Assembly: GCF_001428075.1 (NCBI RefSeq)
Contig: NZ_LMSI01000001.1
Coordinates: 32,516 to 96,515, forward strand
Direction of reading: 5' to 3'
From: Arthrobacter sp. Soil764
GTDB lineage: Bacteria > Actinomycetota > Actinomycetes > Actinomycetales > Micrococcaceae
Length of the DNA stretch: 64,000 bases
Part shown: one piece after another, positions 53,365 to 60,428 of the stretch
How the letters are laid out: each line of letters begins with the position of its first letter
Numbering within the stretch: position 1 is the stretch's first letter
Notes under the pieces: generated by a model
The model's input: the letters and a program-made list of their open reading frames with translations, nothing else
What the model was told of the DNA's origin: nothing
Database searches by the model: none
Translations under genes and position numbers: made by a program

Positions 53365-55406
53365 GACGGGTCCCCCTGCTGGTTGATCAGATCTTCGATG
53401 TCGGGTGTGGACAGGATTCCGTCGGCCACAAAAACGGTGATGCTCCGGCGCACTGGGCTGCCCGGCCGGGCAATCACGGGGGTGTCCCACGCCATTGACT
53501 GGCCTACGCCCGGGTAGCCCTCGACCCGGACAAACCAGGGGTCAGTGGAGTCTTCCGGGGCAACGAACACCAAGGTGGCGGGCCCGCTGTCGAACTGTCC
53601 TGACCAGGCGAGCCAGCGCGTGGTGCTGCCGTGGGTCTGTGACTCGCCGGTGCCGGCGGGCGTCCAGACTGCCGCGTCTTTGCAGTGGGGCAGGCGCCAG
53701 AAGAAGCCACCGTATCCGCCCTCGAAGCGGCCGTTCGATCCCGGGCTTCCCAGGCTGACGGGCTTGTCACCCGCGGGGGACAGCGCGAAGTCGAGGGACA
53801 GACGCCAGATGGAGGGCGCGACGCCGGACCATGCCCAGGAGCGTTCCTCCACAAGGACGGGGGCGCCGTCCGGGCCGTTCCAGCTGAGGGTCTCCTGGAG
53901 CCGGCCCTCCCGGCCGTCCACGGCGTCATTCTGTTCGGCCGTGGTGCCGGTGCTGGCGATGCTGCCGTGGTCCGGGCGCCAGACGTACTGACCGGCCTCG
54001 CGGGTATACGTGCGCCCGCCCCAGAAATTCACTCCATCCACGTCCTGCAGCGCTACCCCGACGCCCAGGTGCCACCCGTGGTCCAGCGGTTGGTGGTCCG
54101 TCACCACGGTTCCAGCCAGGGTCCGGACCGGGTGCAGGTAAGGGCGGGGGGAGGAGACCGCGCGGATATGGCTGCCGTCGTGGTAGTCCGCCACTGGATG
54201 GCTGTCGAGGGTGAGGGTGCGGGCGGGCGGAAGGGCGCGGGCCCAGGGGGCTCCGAGCTCGGCGAAGGTTGCCTGCGCTTTGACGGCGCGGGCCATCAGG
54301 TCGGTGATGCCCTGGACCACGGGATGCGCGTCGTCGCCCCCGCCCTCCCACGAAATGTATTGTCCGTCAATGGGGGCCGGCGCGGGAGAGGTCCGGATCG
54401 CTTCCAGCACGGCGGTGAACGCGCCGGTGTCCTCCAGTGCGCAGAGCAGGGGAGCCCCGGTGGCCCGGGCCTCAAGCAGGTTCTCCAGCAGGTCCGTGCG
54501 CGCGTATGTCTCCCGGCGCTCGCCGTCGGGGGCGGTGATCACCACCTCGTCCCGCGTGTAGGAGAGCGTGATATCGCCCAGGGTCCCGTGCACGGTGACG
54601 GTGGGGTCCAGCTGTTCGGGGGCGCAGAGCGTGAGGGCGCACAGCAGCGTGGTTCCCTGGGCGGTGCGGACCCGGAGCACCGAGGTGTCATCGCTTTCGG
54701 TCTGGTTGGCCCGATACAGGTCCGTCTCCACGGAGGCGACGTCGGCGAGGGTCCGTGCGCCCGCCAGGGACAGTCCCGTGGCAACGGCGTGGGCCAGCGC
54801 ATTGGTGGCAACGCCATCCACCACATCCACGCCATCCAGGCTGCGCTTTCCTGCCCAGCGTGAGCGCTTGAAATATGCCTGGGTCCTGAGCCACTGGCCG
54901 GTGGCGCTGATGCCCAGGACGGTGCCGATCTCCCCGGCAGCCACCGTGTCCCTGATGGCGGGCAGGGCATGGGACCCAAGGCTCTGGAAGCCCACCTGGA
55001 CCAAGCGGCCATTCTCCCGGGCCGCGGCGAGCACCTGCTCGAACTGGGCCAGGGACGCCACGGGCGGCTTTTCCACGTAGACGTCCATCCCGGCGGCCAG
55101 GGCGGCGATGGCCAGCGGGGCATGCGTCTGGATAGGTGTGGCAATGATGACGACGTCGACGCCCGGCTGTGCGGCCAGCAGTCCTTTCAGGTCGGGGAAG
55201 ACGGCCACCGAAGCGGCCAGGCTGCCGGGCTGCGGCGGGTTGGGATCGGCGACGGCCACCAGTTCCAGGGCGCCCGCCTGTTCAAGCCGAGACAGGTTGG
55301 CAAGATGCCGCTCGCCGAAGCCATGCACGCCCACCAGGGCCACCCGCGGGACGGCCGTCGGTGCTGTCTGCTGGTGCGTGGATTCCGCCGAATGCTGTGT
55401 GGTCAC
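53361..55406 (-). CDS. Gfo/Idh/MocA oxidoreductase fused to a DUF6807 (PmoA-like) domain
   Basis: A 681-residue two-domain protein. The N-terminal part (about 20-370) is a Gfo/Idh/MocA oxidoreductase with Glu112-Lys113-Pro114 (YVEKPP). The C-terminal part (about 400-681) is a DUF6807 domain, beta-rich, with DHQPLDHGWHLGVGV, VNFWGGRTY and GGYGGFFWRLP. The two are usually separate neighbouring genes. The GTG at 55406 has AAGGA 6 nt upstream; the open frame to 55565 runs through a direct repeat and is not coding-like. Role unknown, probably in processing an unusual sugar. Confidence 0.85.
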   Translation of the reverse strand: MTTQHSAESTHQQTAPTAVPRVALVGVHGFGERHLANLSRLEQAGALELVAVADPNPPQPGSLAASVAVFPDLKGLLAAQPGVDVVIIATPIQTHAPLAIAALAAGMDVYVEKPPVASLAQFEQVLAAARENGRLVQVGFQSLGSHALPAIRDTVAAGEIGTVLGISATGQWLRTQAYFKRSRWAGKRSLDGVDVVDGVATNALAHAVATGLSLAGARTLADVASVETDLYRANQTESDDTSVLRVRTAQGTTLLCALTLCAPEQLDPTVTVHGTLGDITLSYTRDEVVITAPDGERRETYARTDLLENLLEARATGAPLLCALEDTGAFTAVLEAIRTSPAPAPIDGQYISWEGGGDDAHPVVQGITDLMARAVKAQATFAELGAPWARALPPARTLTLDSHPVADYHDGSHIRAVSSPRPYLHPVRTLAGTVVTDHQPLDHGWHLGVGVALQDVDGVNFWGGRTYTREAGQYVWRPDHGSIASTGTTAEQNDAVDGREGRLQETLSWNGPDGAPVLVEERSWAWSGVAPSIWRLSLDFALSPAGDKPVSLGSPGSNGRFEGGYGGFFWRLPHCKDAAVWTPAGTGESQTHGSTTRWLAWSGQFDSGPATLVFVAPEDSTDPWFVRVEGYPGVGQSMAWDTPVIARPGSPVRRSITVFVADGILSTPDIEDLINQQGDPS

Positions 55407-55413
55407 GTGGGTC

Positions 55414-55448
55414 CTTGGGAGCAGTTGTAAGACTTGGGAGCAGTTGTA
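55414..55448. repeat. 16-nt direct repeat at an intra-operon start
   Basis: CTTGGGAGCAGTTGTA occurs at 55414-55429 and 55433-55448, 19 nt apart, in the gap between the alpha/beta hydrolase stop (55456) and the oxidoreductase-DUF6807 start (55406). On the transcript the second copy leads into the Shine-Dalgarno. It may be a slippage duplication or a pair of protein/RNA binding sites. Confidence 0.8.
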
Positions 55449-55455
55449 GAACGGG

Positions 55456-56607
55456 TCAGAATGCCAGCGTCTTGGCCAGGAAATCAAGGGCTTCGTCCTG
55501 CATGGCCGCGGTGAAAACGTGCCCGCCGGGCCGGAAGCTGCCCGTGTACCGGCCACTGCCGGCATGCAGGGATTCCAGGATCCGGTGCGCCTGGCGCATC
55601 CCGTCCTCCGGAAAGAGCTCGTCGGCCAGGGCGTACTGCACCAGGAACCGGGCGTCTGCTGCGCGGGTTGTGAGTTCCGGCCAGTCGCCCAGCTTCCACA
55701 GTCCGGGGGTCTGCAGCAGCCACGAATGGGCGTCCAGATAGGCAGGGAAAAGGGATTCGAACGTGGTCATCATGCAGGTCACCACCGCTGCCCGGATACG
55801 CGGACTGAGGACCGAGAGGGCGAGTGAGCGGCCGCCGCCGCCGGAGAAGCCGATGCAGCCCAGCCTGTCCTGGTCCACGTCCGGCAGGGCTGCCAGGATA
55901 TCGAGTGCCGCAAGGTCGTCATGCGCCACCATGCCGGCAAGGCTGGTGCCCAGGAGGCCGGCGGCTTTGGCAACAGTGTCCTCGTGGAAGCCCGCCGCGG
56001 CGTTGTACTGGTCGGCATCGGAGGGTACGACGCCGTCCTCCCGCCACTGCGCCTGCCTCGCCGCTGTCGCCGAGGCTGTCCGCCATGGGGGAGTTGAAAG
56101 GTCGAATTTGCGGCTTCCCCAGCCGAACGTGTCATGGGCCAGGACCGCGAAGCCGCGCCGTGCGATGTCAGTGGCCAGGGCGCGGCCATCGTAGTGGCCG
56201 GCGCGGGCGGCCGCCGCCGACGGGTGGGTATCCGGTAATTCCACCAGCCGGTCGGCCCCGCCGAACTTGTTTCCGCCATGGCAGTGCAGGGCCAGGATCC
56301 CAGGGAGGGGTCCCTTGCTTCCGGCCGGCCGGACCAGCCAGCCCGTTGTCCGCGGCCCGAAGCCCAACTGCCAGCTGAGCTGGGAGGTGGTGGCGCCGTC
56401 GTACGTCTCCTCCCAGTGCACCGTCACTGCGGGGAGTGCCCCTCCGCCCGGGACACCCAAGGCGTCCGAGAACTCCTGGGCGGCCGGGGTGGACGCCTCG
56501 TGGCGTGGATGCTCACGGACGTAGGCAGGCCAGTCCTCATAGCCGGCGATGGCGCTGGGCCGAACCGCCGGGACATTTGCTGCTCTGGTCCTTGCTGCGG
56601 AGGTCAC
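55456..56607 (-). CDS. Alpha/beta hydrolase, acetyl-xylan-esterase/dienelactone-hydrolase-like
   Basis: A 383-residue cytoplasmic esterase-type hydrolase. The nucleophile elbow is GFSGGGGRS (Ser255), an oxyanion region is HCHGGNKFGG, and the catalytic His lies near the end in PGGHVFTAAM. An insertion around 110-230 forms a lid. No signal peptide. It lies between a sugar-binding protein and the oxidoreductase fusion, so it probably removes acyl groups from an imported glycoside. The substrate is not known. Confidence 0.82.
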   Translation of the reverse strand: MTSAARTRAANVPAVRPSAIAGYEDWPAYVREHPRHEASTPAAQEFSDALGVPGGGALPAVTVHWEETYDGATTSQLSWQLGFGPRTTGWLVRPAGSKGPLPGILALHCHGGNKFGGADRLVELPDTHPSAAAARAGHYDGRALATDIARRGFAVLAHDTFGWGSRKFDLSTPPWRTASATAARQAQWREDGVVPSDADQYNAAAGFHEDTVAKAAGLLGTSLAGMVAHDDLAALDILAALPDVDQDRLGCIGFSGGGGRSLALSVLSPRIRAAVVTCMMTTFESLFPAYLDAHSWLLQTPGLWKLGDWPELTTRAADARFLVQYALADELFPEDGMRQAHRILESLHAGSGRYTGSFRPGGHVFTAAMQDEALDFLAKTLAF

Positions 56608-56661
56608 TGTGCCTGCCTCCTTCCGTTGGTGATGCTGGAGCTAACAGTGCGGATGGTCTGG

Positions 56662-57957
56662 TCAGCCGAGGTTTTGGTTGACCTCGGAGATCAGGCCCTT
56701 GGCTGCGTCCTGCGGGGAAATCTTTCCGAAGAGTACATCCGTGTTGTAAAGGTTCAATACTTCCATGGTGGCCGAAGATCCTGCCGGGAACGGCTTGGGG
56801 GCCTGGACCTTCAGGGCAGCGATGCGGTCCAGGTATGCCGCTTCCTTCTGCTGGGTTTCCTTCAGTAGGGGAGTGATCCCCGCCTTCAGTTCGGTGTTGG
56901 CGGGCATGCCCCGGTCACTCTTGATCTTGGCGGCCGCGTCCATGTTGTTGACCAGGTAATTGATGAACAGGGCCGCTTCCTTGGGCTGGGAGGACTTGGA
57001 GGAGATGGCGTACTCCATGGAGGAGCGCAGCCAGGCGCCGGCCTGCTTGCTTTCGCCGGGCAGCTTGGCCATGACCAGGGGTGCGCCGGAGTAGGACGTC
57101 ATCTGGTTGCTCCAGGAGATCTTCATGCCCTGCTTTCCCTGTCCCATCAGGGTCATTTCCGGCTGCGCGGAGCCGTCCTCCACGGTCTGTGATGCGGAAG
57201 GGGCGCCGCCGGTATCCATCAGCTTCTTGTTCAGCTCGAACCACCGTGCCAGGGTGTCCTCGCTGATGCCCATCTTCTTTCCGTCATCCGTGTAGAGGGC
57301 CTCGCCGTTCTGGCGTGCCCACACGGCAAGGAAGGAGTCGTTGGACATGGGCGTGGTGCCGAAGGTTCCGGCCGGGGATTTTTGGGTGATCTCGGCCGCG
57401 ATCCTGGCGTAGTCGTCCCAGGTCCAGGTCTCGTCATCCGGCATCGCCACACCCGCAGCCTGGAACACCTTGGGGTCCAGGACCATGGACATGGAGTTGA
57501 CGCCTGCAGTGATGGTGTACTGCTTGCCGTTGATCTTGCCCAGGTCCACGGTTCCCTCCGCGAACTTCGAGGTGTCGATCTGGTCCTTGACCTTGTCCAG
57601 GTCCAGCAGTACTCCGCGGCTGGCGTACTCGCTGGGGTAGGCGCCGCTCATGGCTATGACGTCCGGCGTGGTTCCGCCGGCGATCTGGGTGGCCATCTTG
57701 TCCCAGTAGGAGCTGTATTCGGTGTTTTCGCCCTGGACCCTAATGGTGGGGTTGGCGGCTTCGAAGGCTTTGATAACCTCCATGGTGGTTTTCGCCCTTG
57801 AATCATTGCCCCACCAGGCGAAGCGGATGGTGACAGGGTCTTCAGCCGTTCCCACCTTTGCGGCCTGCTGGCTGCTGCCGCAACCTGTCAGTGCCAAGGT
57901 GAGTGCGGCAACAACGCCGGTAACGCCCATGACGGATTTCTTGAGACCAAACTTCAT
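56662..57957 (-). CDS. Sugar ABC transporter substrate-binding lipoprotein A (paralogue of 60429-61802)
   Basis: A 431-residue binding protein with signal peptide and lipobox LTGC (Cys26). The mature part starts IRFAWWGNDSRAKTT and contains YWDKMATQIAGG and MPDDETWTWDDYARIAAEIT, closely matched in the second binding protein at 60429-61802. The ATG at 57957 is chosen; the open frame to 58023 runs through an operator. First gene of a minus-strand operon with the hydrolase, oxidoreductase fusion and M24 protein. Its promoter is bracketed by LacI-type operators. Confidence 0.92.
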   Translation of the reverse strand: MKFGLKKSVMGVTGVVAALTLALTGCGSSQQAAKVGTAEDPVTIRFAWWGNDSRAKTTMEVIKAFEAANPTIRVQGENTEYSSYWDKMATQIAGGTTPDVIAMSGAYPSEYASRGVLLDLDKVKDQIDTSKFAEGTVDLGKINGKQYTITAGVNSMSMVLDPKVFQAAGVAMPDDETWTWDDYARIAAEITQKSPAGTFGTTPMSNDSFLAVWARQNGEALYTDDGKKMGISEDTLARWFELNKKLMDTGGAPSASQTVEDGSAQPEMTLMGQGKQGMKISWSNQMTSYSGAPLVMAKLPGESKQAGAWLRSSMEYAISSKSSQPKEAALFINYLVNNMDAAAKIKSDRGMPANTELKAGITPLLKETQQKEAAYLDRIAALKVQAPKPFPAGSSATMEVLNLYNTDVLFGKISPQDAAKGLISEVNQNLG

Positions 57958-58007
57958 TGGTTGTGCCCCTCGGCTTGTTGGTTTGGGGTGGCGTGACGCC
58001 GGTAACA

Positions 58008-58064
58008 GAAAGCGTTTTCTCAAAAACTAACAAAGGGCTATACAGGAGTCAAGAAAGCGTTTAC
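58008..58064 (-). promoter_or_regulatory. Promoter of binding protein A bracketed by two LacI-type operators
   Basis: On the minus strand TTGACT (58047-58052), a 17-nt spacer and TAGTTT (58024-58029) form a good promoter. GAAAGCGTTTTC (58008-58019) lies at the expected transcription start and GAAAGCGTTTAC (58053-58064) directly upstream of the -35 box. Both match the palindromes at 46074, 46150 and 60333. The arrangement fits repression, possibly with looping, by the LacI protein at 44862-45896. Confidence 0.8.
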
Positions 58065-58215
58065 TTTGGTACGGAGCCGCAATTTCAAACGGCACTTCCG
58101 GCCCCGGATCCTGCACCCCCGCAAGGCGGCAGCAGAACTTGTGCGGGAAGCGCCCGATCCCCCATCGCCTGGCGATGACCGCAACGTGGAGGCCACGATG
58201 ACCAAAGGAGACCAC

Positions 58216-58305
58216 ATGGCCGCAAAACACCTCTCCAGGACGCTGCGTCCGGCCCCGGCGCCGGCCGCAGTGCCCCTGGCCCCCCGGACGGAGCAGCTCC
58301 TGTGA
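58216..58305 (+). CDS. Candidate 29-residue small ORF coupled to the permease gene
   Basis: ATG at 58216 with AAAGGAG 5 nt upstream, the best ribosome site in this neighbourhood. The peptide starts MAAKHLSRTLRPAPAP and ends PRTEQLL; its TGA overlaps the GTG start of the permease at 58302. The permease has no Shine-Dalgarno of its own, so the small ORF may serve to load ribosomes. No family recognised. An in-frame ATG at 58198 is an alternative start. Confidence 0.5.
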   Translation: MAAKHLSRTLRPAPAPAAVPLAPRTEQLL

Positions 58306-59246
58306 GCGCCATCAGCGAACTCAGCTCCATTACCCGGAAGAAGGGCAAGGCCACCCCGGAGGAGAAGAAAGCGAACAGGCGGGACAACAAGGCTGCCTAC
58401 ATCTTCCTGCTGCCGTGGCTGGTGGGCCTGGTGGCCATCACCATCGGACCAATGCTGATGTCCCTTTACCTTTCCTTCACGGACTACAACCTGCTCCAGC
58501 CCCCGGAATGGACCGGGCTGGACAACTTCACCCGGATGCTCAGTGACGCCCGGCTGCACAACTCGCTGCGGGTCACGTTCACCTATGTCTTTGTCGGTGT
58601 GCCGCTGCAGCTCGCCGTGGCGCTGCTCATTGCGCTCGTCCTGGACAAGGGCCTTCGCGGCCTGCCGTTCTACCGCTCGGTGTTCTACCTGCCGTCCCTC
58701 CTGGGCGGCTCGGTTGCCGTTGCCATCCTCTGGAAGCAGATCTTCGGCACCACCGGCCTGGTGAATCAGGTCCTGGCCATGTTCGGCATCCAGGGGCCGG
58801 GGTGGATCTCAGACCCCGGCACCGCATTGGGATCGATCATCCTGCTGCACGTCTGGACCTTCGGCGCCCCGATGATCATCTTCCTGGCAGGCCTGCGGCA
58901 AATCCCCACCATGTACTACGAGGCTGCAAAAGTGGACGGCGCCACCACCCTTCAGCAGTTCTGGCGGATCACCATGCCGATGCTGAGCCCGATCATCTTC
59001 TTCAACCTGGTGCTGCAGATCATCGGTTCCTTCCAGTCGTTCACCCAGGCGTTCATCGTCTCGGGCGGCAACGGCGGGCCTTCAGACTCCACGATGTTCT
59101 TCACGCTGTACCTCTACCAAAAGGGCTTCGGCCAGTTCGACATGGGCTACGCATCAGCCATGGCGTGGGTGCTGCTGCTCATCATCGGCGTGTTCACCGC
59201 CATCAACTTCATCGCTTCTAAGTATTGGGTTTTCTATGACGACTAA
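58302..59246 (+). CDS. Sugar ABC transporter permease, MalF type
   Basis: A 314-residue membrane subunit with a basic N-terminus (KKGKATPEEKKANRRDNK), about six helices and the EAA loop YEAAKVDGATTLQQFWRITMP. GTG start at 58302, coupled by 4 nt to the preceding small ORF. Its 3' end overlaps the next permease by 11 nt. It is the only permease pair in the 46-64 kb block, and two binding proteins flank it. Confidence 0.92.
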   Translation: MSAISELSSITRKKGKATPEEKKANRRDNKAAYIFLLPWLVGLVAITIGPMLMSLYLSFTDYNLLQPPEWTGLDNFTRMLSDARLHNSLRVTFTYVFVGVPLQLAVALLIALVLDKGLRGLPFYRSVFYLPSLLGGSVAVAILWKQIFGTTGLVNQVLAMFGIQGPGWISDPGTALGSIILLHVWTFGAPMIIFLAGLRQIPTMYYEAAKVDGATTLQQFWRITMPMLSPIIFFNLVLQIIGSFQSFTQAFIVSGGNGGPSDSTMFFTLYLYQKGFGQFDMGYASAMAWVLLLIIGVFTAINFIASKYWVFYDD

Positions 59247-60180
59247 GCTTGAGACGCTGCCCACCCCGGAGAAGAAGTCCGAGGGCGCCGGCAAGCCTAC
59301 CGACCGCAAGCGCAGGGTCCGCGAGTCCCGTGGAACGCTGGCCTTCAGCCGGGCCCAGCGCGGTAAATCGCTCATGAAGCATGGCATCCTGATCCTGGCC
59401 GGCGGGTTGATGATCTACCCGCTCCTGTGGATGGTGGTGTCCTCCCTGCGTCCCAACGAGCTGATCTTCCGTGAGCCGGGCCTCTGGCTCAACAGCCTGG
59501 AAATGAGCAATTACACCTCCGGCTGGTCAGCGCTGACGCACCCCTTTGGCCACTACATGCTGAACTCGGCCATCGTGGTGATCGGTTCCATCCTGGGGAA
59601 CCTGGTTTCCTGCTCCATGGCGGCCTACGCCTTCGCCCGGCTGCAGTTCACCGGCAAGAAGCTGTTCTTCGGCATCATGCTGCTGACCATCATGCTGCCG
59701 TTCCATGTGGTCATCGTTCCGCAGTACATCCTGTTCTCGCAGATCGGCTGGGTGAATACCTTCTGGCCGCTGCTGGTGCCCAAACTGCTGGCCACGGACG
59801 CGTTCTTCGTGTTCCTCATGGTGCAGTTCATCCGCGGCATTCCGCGCGAACTTGATGAAGCGGCGCGCATCGACGGCGCCGGCCATCCGCGGATCTTCCT
59901 GCGGGTCATCCTGCCGCTGATGGTGCCGGCCCTGGCCACCACCACCATCTTCACGTTCATCTGGACCTGGAACGACTTCTTCGGCGCCCTGATCTACCTC
60001 ACGGATCCGGACATGTTCACCGTTCCGGTGGCACTGCGGGCCTTCGTGGACTCACAGTCGGCTACCAGCTGGGGTTCGCTGTTCGCCATGTCCATCGTGT
60101 CCCTGCTGCCGGTGTTCCTGGTGTTCCTCTTCGGCCAGCGGTTCCTCATCAAGGGCATCGCCACCACCGGCATCAAATAA
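59236..60180 (+). CDS. Sugar ABC transporter permease, MalG type
   Basis: A 314-residue membrane subunit. After about 45 polar residues there are six helices; the EAA loop reads DEAARIDGAGHPRIFLRVILP, and the end is IKGIATTGIK. It overlaps the upstream permease by 11 nt, ensuring coupled synthesis. The pair presumably receives substrate from both binding proteins A and B. The ATPase is encoded elsewhere. Confidence 0.92.
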   Translation: MTTKLETLPTPEKKSEGAGKPTDRKRRVRESRGTLAFSRAQRGKSLMKHGILILAGGLMIYPLLWMVVSSLRPNELIFREPGLWLNSLEMSNYTSGWSALTHPFGHYMLNSAIVVIGSILGNLVSCSMAAYAFARLQFTGKKLFFGIMLLTIMLPFHVVIVPQYILFSQIGWVNTFWPLLVPKLLATDAFFVFLMVQFIRGIPRELDEAARIDGAGHPRIFLRVILPLMVPALATTTIFTFIWTWNDFFGALIYLTDPDMFTVPVALRAFVDSQSATSWGSLFAMSIVSLLPVFLVFLFGQRFLIKGIATTGIK

Positions 60181-60220
60181 GCGGCGGCATGCCCTAACCG
60201 GGCGCAAACCCCCAATGATG

Positions 60221-60247
60221 AACGGCCCGTCCCCGTGGCGGGCCGTT
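60221..60247 (+). terminator. Hairpin after the permease pair
   Basis: A perfect 9-bp stem (60221-60229 with 60239-60247) with a 9-nt loop, 40 nt past the second permease stop and before the promoter of binding protein B. It probably separates the two transcription units. Confidence 0.6.
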
Positions 60248-60294
60248 CGTCGTGGTGGCCCCAAACAACCGCTCAATTTTCATGGCAGCACCAT

Positions 60295-60344
60295 CTTGTA
60301 ATACAAGTAAGTCACTTGTAGTCTTAGTATCAGAAAGCGCTTTC
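60295..60344 (+). promoter_or_regulatory. Promoter and LacI-type operator of binding protein B
   Basis: TTGTAA (60296-60301), a 17-nt spacer and TAGTCT (60319-60324) form the promoter; TAGTAT at 60325-60330 is an alternative -10. GAAAGCGCTTTC (60333-60344), a perfect 12-bp palindrome, lies at the expected transcription start. The -35 box is inside another perfect palindrome, CTTGTAATACAAG (60295-60307), which could be the site of a second regulator. Confidence 0.75.
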
Positions 60345-60428
60345 ACAGCTTTCGGCCAGACTTCTGCTGGCGTCAGCCGCCCTCCCCACAACAACCCGCA
60401 CCTGGATCAACGAAGATCGGAGTACACA

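Noticed and set aside
53361..55565. A 734-residue version of the oxidoreductase-DUF6807 protein starting at 55565
   Set aside because: The extra 53 residues overlap the end of the hydrolase gene and the 16-nt direct repeat; the GTG at 55406 has a proper Shine-Dalgarno.
57958..58023. Upstream start of binding protein A at 58023
   Set aside because: It would place the start codon inside the LacI-type operator and add a non-signal sequence before a normal lipoprotein signal peptide.
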